Of a stretch of DNA of 64,000 bases, positions 28,405 to 37,092 are shown piece by piece. The translations under genes and the position numbers were made by a program. Under the pieces are notes generated by a model. The model was given only the letters and a program-made list of their open reading frames with translations, had not been told where the DNA came from and searched no databases. This stretch comes from Sporosarcina koreensis (GTDB lineage: Bacteria > Bacillota > Bacilli > Bacillales_A > Planococcaceae), in NCBI RefSeq assembly GCF_000826145.2, contig NZ_LN651337.1:189774-253773 (forward strand). Direction: 5' to 3'. Position 1 is the first letter of the stretch. Every line of letters starts with the position of its first letter.

Positions 28405-29181
28405 TTACTGCCAATATCCGATCGTCTCGCCCGTCCGGACGGGGCCTGGATGTCCGACCGCCGGCGTGAATGGGGAGTCGCCTGCAGTGAACAGGAGAAT
28501 CGTCGAGCCGAATGAGAAGAATCCGAAATCTTCCCCTTTGACCGCTTGTTTGTCAGATGAATAGAGCTGTACGGAGTTTACATTAAGAGCACCCACTTTG
28601 ACAAGTGCCAGTTTGTCGAATTGTGAAGACAGTTCAGTGATCAGGCGGTAATTTGTCTCGAATGGCCGGTCGCCGTGTGTCAGCCCGAAGCCGTTCACCG
28701 GATAGGAAACAGTCCCGAGTGCATAGCGGCTGGTGACAGTGCCGTCAGCGGGGTAATGGAAATGATGGTAATCCGCAGGTGACAGGTAGAAGACGAAATA
28801 CCAGCCGTTTTTATATTGGGATGCCCTCTGTTCATCCATGAAGATTTGATTTATACTGTAGGTATGACCTTTTATTGTAAATTGGTGCCCGTCTTCAACA
28901 CGGCCGAACGAACTCAGAAAGCCGTCCGCAGGTGAGACGAGTGCTTCCGGCGACGGATCGAACGGTCTGGCACCAGTGCGCAGCCGGCGCGTGAAATAGT
29001 GCTGCAGGCTGCCGTAGGAAGTTCGCGGGTGCTCGATTTCGCTTTCATCTATACAATATGCTTTCGAATAGACGGAAATCAGCGGTCTGCTCAGGCGGGA
29101 GGCGGAAATTTGCCGCAGCAGTGCGGAAGCAACCGGGCTGCCGGTCAGTTCGACAAATTTTTTCAGCAATCTTTTTTTCAT
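28405..29181 (-). CDS. psd: Phosphatidylserine decarboxylase proenzyme
   Basis: 258 aa. Converts phosphatidylserine to phosphatidylethanolamine. The self-cleavage site giving the pyruvoyl group is FGST in FFSFGSTILLF near residue 230; YHHFHYPADGTV near 130 carries the family's His residues. Start 29181 (MKKRLLKKF) has GGTGA upstream; ATG 29193 is the alternative. Divergent from pssA, whose start is only 46 bp away, so both promoters lie in or over the neighbouring coding ends. Confidence 0.93.
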   Translation of the reverse strand: MKKRLLKKFVELTGSPVASALLRQISASRLSRPLISVYSKAYCIDESEIEHPRTSYGSLQHYFTRRLRTGARPFDPSPEALVSPADGFLSSFGRVEDGHQFTIKGHTYSINQIFMDEQRASQYKNGWYFVFYLSPADYHHFHYPADGTVTSRYALGTVSYPVNGFGLTHGDRPFETNYRLITELSSQFDKLALVKVGALNVNSVQLYSSDKQAVKGEDFGFFSFGSTILLFTAGDSPFTPAVGHPGPVRTGETIGYWQ

Positions 29182-29226
29182 AGGATTCACCATCTTCAGC
29201 TAGTATAGAATACAAGGAGGCACAAT

Positions 29227-29760
29227 ATGTTTTCATTCAGATATTTTGATTATACTAAAGTGAAGGCACAATTGGCGAATGCCATCACTTTGATCAATTT
29301 AAGTTTCGGCGCAATCGCGATTCTGCTCATTTCGAAGGATTTGTCCCATATGAGCCTGGTGTTCATCTTCCTGGCGGCGCTGTTCGACAGGTTCGACGGC
29401 ATGACCGCCCGGCACTTCCATACGGAATCGGCATTCGGAAAAGAACTGGACTCGCTCAGTGACATCATTTCGTTCGGTGTGGCACCGGCCCTGCTGATCT
29501 ACCACACGGCACTGTCCGGCATGCTGTGGGTCGGCATCGCGGCGACGATCATCTACATCGCTGCCGGCGCAGTCCGCCTTGCACGCTACAATGTGGAGGA
29601 ATTTGACGGCTCGTTCCGCGGCATCCCGATCACGGCAGCAGGTGTCATCCTGACCGTTCTCTATTTCGCGATTCCGTACGTCGGCGCTCCGTACTTCGTC
29701 ATTGCCATGCTCGTTCTGTCCTATGCGATGGTGAGCAACGTGAAAATCGCGAAGATGTAA
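29227..29760 (+). CDS. pssA: CDP-diacylglycerol-serine O-phosphatidyltransferase
   Basis: 177-aa integral membrane enzyme making phosphatidylserine. The CDP-alcohol phosphotransferase motif DGx2ARx8Gx3Dx3D is perfect in DGMTARHFHTESAFGKELD, ending SLSD, residues 58-80. About five to six membrane helices. AGGAGG precedes the start. It supplies substrate for the divergent psd, and the trio pssA-ybfM-psd is a B. subtilis operon rearranged here. Confidence 0.95.
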   Translation: MFSFRYFDYTKVKAQLANAITLINLSFGAIAILLISKDLSHMSLVFIFLAALFDRFDGMTARHFHTESAFGKELDSLSDIISFGVAPALLIYHTALSGMLWVGIAATIIYIAAGAVRLARYNVEEFDGSFRGIPITAAGVILTVLYFAIPYVGAPYFVIAMLVLSYAMVSNVKIAKM

Positions 29761-29769
29761 GGAGCAGTC

Positions 29770-29810
29770 TCCCTGTGCCGCAGAAAATTTTGCGGAACGG
29801 GGATTTTTTT
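29770..29810 (+). terminator. pssA terminator
   Basis: TCCCTGTGCCGCA pairs with TGCGGAACGGGGA (one mismatch, one G-T) and ends in seven Ts. Confidence 0.85.
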
Positions 29811-29811
29811 A

Positions 29812-29841
29812 TTGTCGGCTGCTTTTTGTTTGTGATATACT
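29812..29841 (+). promoter_or_regulatory. tRNA-Ser promoter
   Basis: TTGTCG (29812-29817), an 18-bp spacer and a perfect TATACT (29836-29841), 15 bp before the tRNA. It starts in the tail of the pssA terminator. Confidence 0.7.
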
Positions 29842-29856
29842 ATATCTCGTTCCGAT

Positions 29857-29947
29857 GGAGACGTACCCAAGAGGCTGAAGGGGGCTGACTCGAAATCAGC
29901 TAGGGCGTGCAAGCGCCGCGGGGGTTCAAATCCTCTCGTCTCCGCCA
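29857..29947 (+). tRNA. tRNA-Ser (anticodon CGA)
   Basis: Acceptor GGAGACG pairs fully with CGTCTCC, followed by discriminator G and an encoded CCA. The anticodon arm GCTGA-CTCGAAA-TCAGC places CGA at 29891-29893. The long variable arm (TAGGGCGTGCAAGCGCCGC) is typical of serine tRNAs, and the T loop GTTCAAATC is present. It reads UCG codons, frequent in this GC-rich genome. Confidence 0.96.
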
Positions 29948-29955
29948 TACATACC

Positions 29956-29995
29956 GAAAACCGCCGCTGCTCTGTGCAGCCGGCGGTTTTCTGCT
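29956..29995 (+). terminator. tRNA-Ser terminator
   Basis: AAAACCGCCG pairs with CGGCGGTTTT with an inner CTGC/GCAG, then CTGCTTTT. Confidence 0.8.
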
Positions 29996-30088
29996 TTTCC
30001 GGCTGCCGTCCGTATGCCGTGTCCGTTTCTTTCTGGGCCCGTATCTGGTATTCTAATACTAGACAATACGATTGAAAGGGTGGAGACA

Positions 30089-30520
30089 ATGGCAGGTCCG
30101 GCACTGAAACAGCTGCAGTCCCACAGGGCGATCCACGAAGGCGGCTTATCCGGCGCAGTCGGCAAGACGGAGATGCTGATCGAGTTCCTCCAGCAGGGCG
30201 ATCAGAAGAATGCGGAGCGCGCTGCGGACGATCTGATCGATTATTGGAAGACACGTGTGATCAGCCATGCGGATGCGGAAGAGGAAGGGTTCTATCTGGA
30301 AATCAAGGAAGAGGATCCTTCGCTCGAAAAGGCAGTGACCCAGCTGACGCGCGATCATGACATCATGCGCCTGGTCGTGGCGGATATCGAGCAGCTGAAG
30401 GAGACGGAAGGGATCAGCCCGACGGTCCTGCAGAAATTCTACGCGCTTCTCGTCGTCAATGAACTGCACAGCCGCGAAGAAGAGCGGCTGCTGTTCGAGG
30501 AGAATAATCCCGGGAGCTGA
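30089..30520 (+). CDS. Hemerythrin-like (HHE) domain protein
   Basis: 143 aa, four-helix pattern. Candidate iron ligands: His in LQSHRAIHEGG (residues 11-18), HADAEEEGFY near 60-69, TRDHDIMRLV near 90-99 and ELHSREEERLLF near 127-138. Such proteins bind a di-iron centre and sense or carry O2 or NO; the exact role is unknown. ATG 30089 with GGTGGAG upstream. Precedes recQ by 65 bp, but no functional link is evident. Confidence 0.75.
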   Translation: MAGPALKQLQSHRAIHEGGLSGAVGKTEMLIEFLQQGDQKNAERAADDLIDYWKTRVISHADAEEEGFYLEIKEEDPSLEKAVTQLTRDHDIMRLVVADIEQLKETEGISPTVLQKFYALLVVNELHSREEERLLFEENNPGS

Positions 30521-30585
30521 CAGACAGTCGACAGCACGCCATTCGTCCGATGAATGGCGTGTTTTGAACGGAAGGAGGTCATAGG

Positions 30586-32358
30586 ATGATGGAGCAGGCG
30601 CTCGGCGTACTCGAAGAGAAATTCGGCTACCCCTCGTTCAGGGCAGGCCAGGAACAGGTCATCCAGCTCGTCATGGACGGCTCGGACGCCCTTTGTGTCA
30701 TGCCGACCGGCGGCGGTAAATCACTGTGCTACCAAGTGCCGGCCATGCTGATGGAAGGGACGGTCCTCGTAATATCCCCACTCATCTCACTCATGAAAGA
30801 CCAGGTGGATGCCCTCTGGCAGCTCGGCATCCCGGCTGCATACATCAACAGCACACTGTCCACGGAAGAATACTTCGGTACGCTAGAGAACGCGCGGGAC
30901 GGCCACTACAAACTGCTGTACATCGCACCTGAGCGGCTTGAATCCGAGTCGTTCATGCGTGAGCTCGGCCGCATGAAAGTGCCGATGATCGCCATCGACG
31001 AAGCCCACTGCATCTCGCAATGGGGACACGATTTCCGGCCGAGCTACCGCAATATCAGCCGGGTGCTTAATTGTTTCGATGAAAAACCGGTCTTGCTTGC
31101 CCTCACGGCAACAGCGACACCGACCGTACGGGAAGACATCCGCGAACAGCTCGGCATTCCGCAGGAACAGACGGTGCTGACCGGCTTCGAGAGGGGCAAC
31201 CTGACGTTCACGGTCGTGAAAGGCGAGAACCGCGAGAAGTTCATCAAGGACTACGTCAGCAAGAACAAGGACGAAGCCGGCATCATCTACGCGGCAACGC
31301 GGAAAGCGGTCGAAAGTGTGCACGATCAGCTCGCACGCAGCGGTGTCGCGGTCGCCAAATACCACGGCGGCATGGACGATTATGAACGGCAGCGCGAACA
31401 GGACCGGTTCCTGAATGACGAAGCATCCGTCATGGTGGCGACGAACGCGTTCGGCATGGGAATCGACAAATCCAATATCCGCTACGTCATCCACTACCAG
31501 ATGCCGAAGAACATGGAGAGCTACTACCAGGAAGCCGGGCGTGCCGGGCGGGACGGACTCGACAGCGAGTGCATCCTGCTGTTCGCCTCCCAGGACATCC
31601 AGACGCAGCGGTTCCTGATCGAGCAGTCGCAGGATCCGTCGCGCATGCGTTCAGAAACCGAGAAACTGCAGGGGATGATCGACTACTGCCATACGGAGGA
31701 CTGTCTCCAGCAGTACATCATCACCTACTTCGGCGAACAGGAACCGCCGCCGTGCGGACGCTGTGCGAACTGTACGGATACCCGCGAGCAGCTCGACGTC
31801 ACACTCGATGCCCAGAAAGTGCTGTCCTGCGTCATCCGTATGGGGCAGCGGTTCGGCAAGACGATGATCGCCCAGGTGCTGACAGGCTCCCGCAACAAGA
31901 AACTGCTCGAGTTCCGGTTCGACGAACTGTCGACATATGGACTCATGAAAGGGAAGAATGCCAAAGAAGTGGCGGATTTCATAGAGTTCCTCATTTCGGC
32001 GAACTGCCTGTCCGTCGAGAACGGCCAGTTCCCGACCATCCAAGTGGCGGAACGGGGGAAAGACGTTCTTCTCGGTAAAGAGAAGATCGGGCGGAAAGGA
32101 TCGTTCGTGACGAAACAGCTGACCGAAGATGACCCGCTGTTCGAGCGGCTGCGCCAGCTGCGCCGCACACTCGCCCAGGAAGCGGGCGTTCCGCCATTCG
32201 TCATCTTCTCGGACAAGACCCTGAAGGACATGGCCGCAAAGAAACCGCGGACAGCGGACGAATTCCTCGATGTCAACGGGGTCGGCCAGAGCAAACTCGA
32301 ATCATACGGCGAAGTGTTCATCACAGAAATCGAGTCGTTCGGTCTCCAGGAAGCCTGA
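30586..32358 (+). CDS. recQ: ATP-dependent DNA helicase RecQ
   Basis: 590-aa 3'-5' helicase acting in recombination and fork repair. Walker A MPTGGGKSLCYQ near residue 41, DEAH box AIDEAHCISQWGHDFRPSY near 136, helicase C domain, then a zinc-binding RecQ-Ct region with CLQQY...CGRCANC near 377-400, a winged helix, and a C-terminal HRDC domain (FVIFSDKTLKDMAAKKPR) near 545. Complete domain set. Start 30586 or 30589 follows GGAAGGAGG. A symmetrical terminator ends it. Confidence 0.95.
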   Translation: MMEQALGVLEEKFGYPSFRAGQEQVIQLVMDGSDALCVMPTGGGKSLCYQVPAMLMEGTVLVISPLISLMKDQVDALWQLGIPAAYINSTLSTEEYFGTLENARDGHYKLLYIAPERLESESFMRELGRMKVPMIAIDEAHCISQWGHDFRPSYRNISRVLNCFDEKPVLLALTATATPTVREDIREQLGIPQEQTVLTGFERGNLTFTVVKGENREKFIKDYVSKNKDEAGIIYAATRKAVESVHDQLARSGVAVAKYHGGMDDYERQREQDRFLNDEASVMVATNAFGMGIDKSNIRYVIHYQMPKNMESYYQEAGRAGRDGLDSECILLFASQDIQTQRFLIEQSQDPSRMRSETEKLQGMIDYCHTEDCLQQYIITYFGEQEPPPCGRCANCTDTREQLDVTLDAQKVLSCVIRMGQRFGKTMIAQVLTGSRNKKLLEFRFDELSTYGLMKGKNAKEVADFIEFLISANCLSVENGQFPTIQVAERGKDVLLGKEKIGRKGSFVTKQLTEDDPLFERLRQLRRTLAQEAGVPPFVIFSDKTLKDMAAKKPRTADEFLDVNGVGQSKLESYGEVFITEIESFGLQEA

Positions 32359-32372
32359 CTGTATAAGTGAAT

Positions 32373-32429
32373 GCATGCAAAAACCGCAAGCCTTGGCTCA
32401 ATAGCTCAGGGCTTGCGGTTTTTGCATGT
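32373..32429. terminator. Bidirectional terminator, recQ / MFS gene
   Basis: ATGCAAAAACCGCAAGCC pairs with GGGCTTGCGGTTTTTGCAT around a short loop, with A and T runs inside the stem. Long and nearly perfect. Confidence 0.9.
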
Positions 32430-32436
32430 GGTCCAG

Positions 32437-33591
32437 TCAGGGCCGGACAGGGGACGACTGCTTACGCATCAGGCCGTAGATCGTGTAGACAGCGACGATC
32501 AGCAGCACGATGCCCGTAACGATGAACGCGGAGCGGTACTCGAGATCGAGCGCGCCGATGACGTAGGAGCCCGCCACGACACCCATCGAGAAGAACGCAT
32601 AGAAATAGCCATACGCCCGGCCGCGGGACGCGGGACTCGAGGAATCGATCAGCAGGGAGTTGATGGACGGGAACAGGAACGCGAACCCGACGCCATAGAC
32701 GGACATCGTGCCGAACAGGCTGGCCAGATCATCCGCACCGCTCAGCAGCAGCATGCTGACGCCCATGAGCGAGATCCCGAACGCCAGCGTGATCATCGGA
32801 CGCACACGGTCGAAGATCCGGTTGATCGGCAGCAGGAACACGAGAATGGCGACCACGCCAAACGTGCTCAGCAGCATCCCGGTCATTTTCGTCTCGAACC
32901 CGAGCGCCCCGACTTTGAGCGGCAGGATGAGCGCAAGCACCCCCTGCGAGAACATGAGGAAGAATGCTCCTGCGAAGGCCCGCTGGATTCCCCTGTTGCG
33001 GAACAGTCCCCGGACTTCCTTGCTGTCCGGCTTCGCTGATGGCTTCTTTCCGCGCTTAAACGTCCTCAGGAAGACGATTGCGCATGCTGCCAGGATTACC
33101 ATGATGACCCCGTTGATGAGCATGATGCCGGGCGTCGTGATCTTTGAAGATATGATCCCGCTGTACGCGGGACCGGCAATCGCGGCCAGGCCGACGAACG
33201 CCCCGGAAATTGCTGTACTCTTGCCGCGCTTTTCAGGTTCCGCCCGGTTTGCGAGGAACGTGAACGCCGCCGGGATGATCAGACCGTTCGTGAATCCATG
33301 GACAAACCGGATGGCAACGAGCAGCCACGGCGCATGCACCGCCGAATACAGGCTGAGGGAGACCGCGTTCATGAACAGACCGATCAGCAGGATCAGAAAC
33401 GGCCCGCGCCGATCGGTGATGAATCCCGAAAAGATGTTGCCGAAGACATTTGCGAGCGAATATGTACCGACGACCAGGCCGGCGATGAACGTCGTCGCGC
33501 CGAGGGACAGCGCGAACGGACTCATGATCGGCAGCTGGGAAAACAGATCGAAAAAGGAGAAGAACACGATCAGGTAGACAAAAAAACGCAT
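32437..33591 (-). CDS. MFS transporter
   Basis: 384 aa with about 12 hydrophobic segments. MFS loop motif A-like GFITDRRGPFLILL near residues 61-74 and a second-half counterpart (NRIFDRVRPMITLAFG) near 259. It resembles drug/arabinose-efflux type MFS proteins; the substrate cannot be inferred. ATG 33591 (MRFFVYLIVFF) was chosen because AGGCG lies 9 bp upstream and the first helix starts at once; the frame to 33630 has no ribosome site. Confidence 0.8.
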   Translation of the reverse strand: MRFFVYLIVFFSFFDLFSQLPIMSPFALSLGATTFIAGLVVGTYSLANVFGNIFSGFITDRRGPFLILLIGLFMNAVSLSLYSAVHAPWLLVAIRFVHGFTNGLIIPAAFTFLANRAEPEKRGKSTAISGAFVGLAAIAGPAYSGIISSKITTPGIMLINGVIMVILAACAIVFLRTFKRGKKPSAKPDSKEVRGLFRNRGIQRAFAGAFFLMFSQGVLALILPLKVGALGFETKMTGMLLSTFGVVAILVFLLPINRIFDRVRPMITLAFGISLMGVSMLLLSGADDLASLFGTMSVYGVGFAFLFPSINSLLIDSSSPASRGRAYGYFYAFFSMGVVAGSYVIGALDLEYRSAFIVTGIVLLIVAVYTIYGLMRKQSSPVRP

Positions 33592-33797
33592 ACGAACGCC
33601 TCGTTTCAAATAATCATGTATCCAGTCCATTTTAGCATGCCCGCTATGTATTTCAACGGAACGGGACCTCCTCCGGCGTGCAGGTGGATGAATTGTGACG
33701 GAATGATGAGGGAAGGGTCGGCCGGAAGAAAATATGGCAATCCGGCCGAAGAAGATGTAAAATAACGAATTATAAAAAAGGGGATGGGGATGAGGTC

Positions 33798-34784
33798 ATG
33801 GTAAACGCAATACGCATCGGCATCGCAGGGTACGGCAATCTAGGAAAAGGCGTGGCGCATGCAGTTGCCCAGCAGCCGGATATGGTTTGTGCCGGAATCT
33901 TCACACGCCGGCCGGCGGCATCGATCGAGCCGGTGAACAATAAAGTACCTGTCTATCCTATGGATGCAATCGAGCAATATGCCGACAAGATCGATGTCAT
34001 GGTCCTTTGCGGAGGGTCGCGGTCCGATCTGCCTGAACAGGGCCCGGCACTCGCCAAGTGGTTCACGACTGTCGACAGTTACGACACACATGCCAAAATA
34101 CCGGAATACTACGCTGCACTCGATGACGCGGCATCGGCAGCCGGCACGACCGCTGTCCTGTCTGTCGGCTGGGATCCCGGCCTGTTCTCCATCAACCGTC
34201 TGTACGGGGAGACGGTGCTCGCAGACGGGGCGACGTATACGTTCTGGGGCAAAGGGCTGAGCCAGGGACACTCCGATGCAGTGCGCCGCGTCGAAGGCGT
34301 CTCGCAGGCTGTACAATATACGATTCCATCGGAGGAAGCGATCGCAAAAGTGCGGGCGGGCGGGGCGCCTGAACTGACGACAGGCGAAAAGCATACGCGG
34401 GAGTGCTATGTCGTCCTTGAAGAAGGCGCCGATGCAGCGAAAGTCGAGGAAGCGATCGTCACCATGCCCGATTACTTCGCGGATTACTCGACGACTGTGC
34501 ATTTTATCACAGCGGAAGAGCTGGCGGCAGAACACAGCGCCATGCCGCACGGTGGATTCGTCATCCGGTGCGGAAACACCGGCGCCGGAAGCCGCCAGGT
34601 GATGGAATACTCCCTGACGCTCGACAGCAATCCGGAATTTACGTCGAGTGTCCTGACCGCCTATGCACGCGCAGCGCATAAGCTGTCCAGGAGCGGCCAG
34701 CACGGAGCGAAGACGGTATTCGATATCGCACCCGGCCTGCTGTCACCGAAAGATCCGGCACAGCTGCGGAAAGAATTGCTGTAA
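33798..34784 (+). CDS. ddh: meso-Diaminopimelate D-dehydrogenase
   Basis: 328-aa NADPH enzyme converting tetrahydrodipicolinate to meso-DAP in one step, a shortcut for lysine and cell-wall synthesis. Rossmann IRIGIAGYGNLGKGVA (residues 5-20); active-site regions CGGSRSDLPEQ near 73, SVGWDPGLFSINR near 121, and TFWGKGLSQGHSDAVRRVEGV near 149, typical of Ddh. In Bacillales the pathway is restricted to a minority of lineages (e.g. Lysinibacillus relatives). An inverted repeat (GGCCGGA 33720-33726 / TCCGGCC 33741-33747) lies upstream. Confidence 0.92.
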   Translation: MVNAIRIGIAGYGNLGKGVAHAVAQQPDMVCAGIFTRRPAASIEPVNNKVPVYPMDAIEQYADKIDVMVLCGGSRSDLPEQGPALAKWFTTVDSYDTHAKIPEYYAALDDAASAAGTTAVLSVGWDPGLFSINRLYGETVLADGATYTFWGKGLSQGHSDAVRRVEGVSQAVQYTIPSEEAIAKVRAGGAPELTTGEKHTRECYVVLEEGADAAKVEEAIVTMPDYFADYSTTVHFITAEELAAEHSAMPHGGFVIRCGNTGAGSRQVMEYSLTLDSNPEFTSSVLTAYARAAHKLSRSGQHGAKTVFDIAPGLLSPKDPAQLRKELL

Positions 34785-34800
34785 GCGCACACACCAAACT

Positions 34801-34828
34801 TTGATTATATGAAAATTTGTATTATACT
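34801..34828 (+). promoter_or_regulatory. Promoter of the M42 aminopeptidase gene
   Basis: TTGATT (34801-34806), a 16-bp AT-rich spacer and a perfect TATACT (34823-34828). Confidence 0.7.
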
Positions 34829-34861
34829 AGCAGTATCTTTTTACTTAGGGGGACGAAAGAG

Positions 34862-35950
34862 TTGGCGAAACTGGATGAAACACTGACAATGCTGAAAGAC
34901 TTAACGGATGCAAAAGGGATCGGCGGCAACGAACGTGAACCGCGCGACGTCATGAAGCGCTATATCGAACCGTATGCCGATGAAATCGACCAGGACGGAC
35001 TCGGTTCCCTGATCGCGAAGCAGACAGGCGAGACGGACGGCCCGAAAATCATGGTTGCAGGCCACTTGGATGAAGTCGGCTTCATGATCACCCGGATCGA
35101 CGAAAAAGGGTTCCTCAGCTTCCAGACGGTCGGCGGCTGGTGGTCGCAGGTCATGCTCGCACAGCGTGTAACGATCGTGACGCGCAAAGGGGATACGGTC
35201 ACAGGCGTGATCGGTTCGAAGCCGCCGCATATCCTGTCGCCGGAAGCGCGCAAGAAGCCGGTCGACATCAAGGATATGTTCATCGATATCGGTGCATCTT
35301 CGCGCGAGGAAGCGGCAGAGTGGGGCGTGGCTCCCGGGGACATGGTCGTACCGTATTTCGAATTCACAGTCATGAACAATGAGAAGTACCTGCTCGCAAA
35401 AGCATGGGATAACCGGATCGGCTGTGCCATCGCGATCGACGTCATGAAGGCGCTGAAAGAGGAAGGGCATCCGAACACGCTGTTCAGCGTCGGAGCGGTA
35501 CAGGAGGAAGTCGGCCTGCGCGGAGCAGGCACGGCCGCCACGAAAATCAAGCCCGATATCGGCTTTGCGGTCGATGTTGGCATTGCCGGCGACACACCAG
35601 GGGTATCCGTCAAAGAGGCGGCTTCCAAAATGGGGGACGGCCCGCAGATCATCCTCTATGATGCGTCCATGGTCGGACACAAAGGGCTGCGCGATTTCGT
35701 CGTCGATACAGCCGAAGAGAACGGAATCCCGTACCAGTTCGACGCCATCGCAGGCGGCGGCACGGATGCAGGCTCCATCCACTTGAGCGGCAATGGGGTT
35801 CCGTCGATCGCCATCACGATCGCAACCCGCTACATCCACAGCCATGCAGCGATGCTCCACCGGGATGACTACGAGAATGCAGTGAAATTGCTGACGGCCG
35901 TCATCAAAAAGCTCGACAAAGATACGGTCATGAAGATTACAGCTGAATAA
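34862..35950 (+). CDS. ysdC: M42-family glutamyl aminopeptidase (YsdC-like)
   Basis: 362-aa cytosolic dinuclear metallopeptidase. Metal ligands and general base as expected: His in [13 protein letters not shown] near residue 63, Asp in [15 protein letters not shown] near 182, [16 protein letters not shown] with the catalytic Glu near 212, [11 protein letters not shown] near 235, and His in [14 protein letters not shown] near 322. TTG 34862 is the likely start (AGGGGGA 8-9 bp upstream, and the translation then aligns with family N-termini). Same neighbourhood as B. subtilis ysdC. Confidence 0.9.
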   Translation: MAKLDETLTMLKDLTDAKGIGGNEREPRDVMKRYIEPYADEIDQDGLGSLIAKQTGETDGPKIMVAGHLDEVGFMITRIDEKGFLSFQTVGGWWSQVMLAQRVTIVTRKGDTVTGVIGSKPPHILSPEARKKPVDIKDMFIDIGASSREEAAEWGVAPGDMVVPYFEFTVMNNEKYLLAKAWDNRIGCAIAIDVMKALKEEGHPNTLFSVGAVQEEVGLRGAGTAATKIKPDIGFAVDVGIAGDTPGVSVKEAASKMGDGPQIILYDASMVGHKGLRDFVVDTAEENGIPYQFDAIAGGGTDAGSIHLSGNGVPSIAITIATRYIHSHAAMLHRDDYENAVKLLTAVIKKLDKDTVMKITAE

Positions 35951-35955
35951 TAAAG

Positions 35956-35988
35956 GGAAGAGACAGATTGTGAGAGCGATCTGTCTTT
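35956..35988 (+). terminator. Terminator of the M42 gene
   Basis: AAGAGACAGAT pairs with ATCTGTCTTTTT around a 10-nt loop. Confidence 0.85.
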
Positions 35989-35999
35989 TTCATATACAG

Positions 36000-36046
36000 G
36001 AATGTATAAAAATACAGTTGACTTTATATTTATTCATACTTATACT
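36000..36046 (+). promoter_or_regulatory. argF promoter with two ARG boxes
   Basis: TTGACT (36018-36023), a 17-bp spacer and TATACT (36041-36046). GAATGTATAAAAATACAGT at 36000-36018 matches the AhrC/ArgR box (CATGAATAAAAATKCAAK) at about 15 of 18 positions. A second, weaker box reads on the minus strand across 36021-36038 (about 13 of 18), between -35 and -10. Arginine-dependent repression of argF is expected. Confidence 0.75.
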
Positions 36047-36084
36047 GGGAACAACGAATCTTACACATGGAGGATGATGCGATC

Positions 36085-37044
36085 ATGACAAGCCCATTGG
36101 AGATGAAATACACAGAGAAGAAACTGAAAGGCATGGACTTTTTGACCGTCACCGATTTCACTGCGGATGATCTCTATTACTTGCTGGACAAAGCCGTCAA
36201 GATGAAGAAAGATTTCGAAGCAGGCAAGGGAAGTCAGCCGCTTGCAGGCAAGACGCTCGGCATGGTGTTCGAGAAGAATTCCACACGCACACGAATTTCG
36301 TTCGATGTCGGCATGAACCAGCTTGGCGGACACTCACTCATGATGAATCCGAACGACCTGCAAATCGGCCGCGGCGAAACGATTGCAGACACTGCGAAAG
36401 TTTTTTCGGAATACTTGGATGCCGTCATGATCCGTGCAAATTCACATGACATGGTGAAGGAATTTGCGGAGAATGCGGATATCCCGGTCATCAATGGGCT
36501 CACAGATAAGTTCCACCCATGCCAAGCGCTTGCGGATCTGCTGACGATGCTCGAAGTGAAAGGCAAACTGGCCGGTCTGAAGGCAGCGTATATCGGGGAC
36601 GGCAATAACGTCGCGCACTCCCTTCTGCTTGCCTGTGCAAAGATGGGCATCGATACGGCGATCGCGACACCTGCCGGCTACGAAATGGATACGGACGTCG
36701 CACAGGAAGTCGAACAGGAGGCGAAGGAAGCCGGCGCTGTGTTCACGCAGACAACCGATCCAGCAGAAGCAGCAGCGGATGCCGATTTCCTCTATACCGA
36801 TGTTTGGGTCAGCATGGGGGAGGACAGTGAGAAGGAAGCGCGCCTAAAAGCGTTCGAAGGGTATCAGATCGATGAACAGCTGGCGAAGCATGCGAAACCG
36901 GATTACACCTTCATGCACTGCCTGCCGGCGCACAGAGGGCTGGAAGTGTCCGCAGATGTGATCGACGGCAGCCACTCGGTCGTGTTCCAGCAGGCGGGCA
37001 ACCGTATGCACGCCCAGAAATCACTGCTCGCCGCCTTGTTATAA
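36085..37044 (+). CDS. argF: Ornithine carbamoyltransferase
   Basis: 319 aa. Forms citrulline from ornithine and carbamoyl phosphate in arginine synthesis. Carbamoyl phosphate motif FEKNSTRTRISFDVG (STRTR) near residue 60, HPCQALADLLTM near 139, the ornithine-side DVWVSMGED near 235, and FMHCLPAHRG near 275. ATG 36085 follows GGAGGAT by 9 bp; the ATG at 36067 would include the ribosome site. It stands alone, away from other arg genes, with its own ARG-box promoter, so it is biosynthetic rather than catabolic. Confidence 0.95.
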   Translation: MTSPLEMKYTEKKLKGMDFLTVTDFTADDLYYLLDKAVKMKKDFEAGKGSQPLAGKTLGMVFEKNSTRTRISFDVGMNQLGGHSLMMNPNDLQIGRGETIADTAKVFSEYLDAVMIRANSHDMVKEFAENADIPVINGLTDKFHPCQALADLLTMLEVKGKLAGLKAAYIGDGNNVAHSLLLACAKMGIDTAIATPAGYEMDTDVAQEVEQEAKEAGAVFTQTTDPAEAAADADFLYTDVWVSMGEDSEKEARLKAFEGYQIDEQLAKHAKPDYTFMHCLPAHRGLEVSADVIDGSHSVVFQQAGNRMHAQKSLLAALL

Positions 37045-37049
37045 CAACA

Positions 37050-37092
37050 GAAAAAGACTGTCAGCGCCCCAGTCGGCGCGACAGTCTTTTTT
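37050..37092. terminator. Bidirectional terminator, argF / sspI
   Basis: AAAAAGACTGTC pairs with GACAGTCTTTTTT, with inner GCGCC/GGCGC. It touches the sspI stop codon. Confidence 0.85.

Noticed and set aside
10409-34800. Genomic island or prophage
   Set aside because: No integrase, phage genes, att repeats or change in base composition; contents are housekeeping genes.
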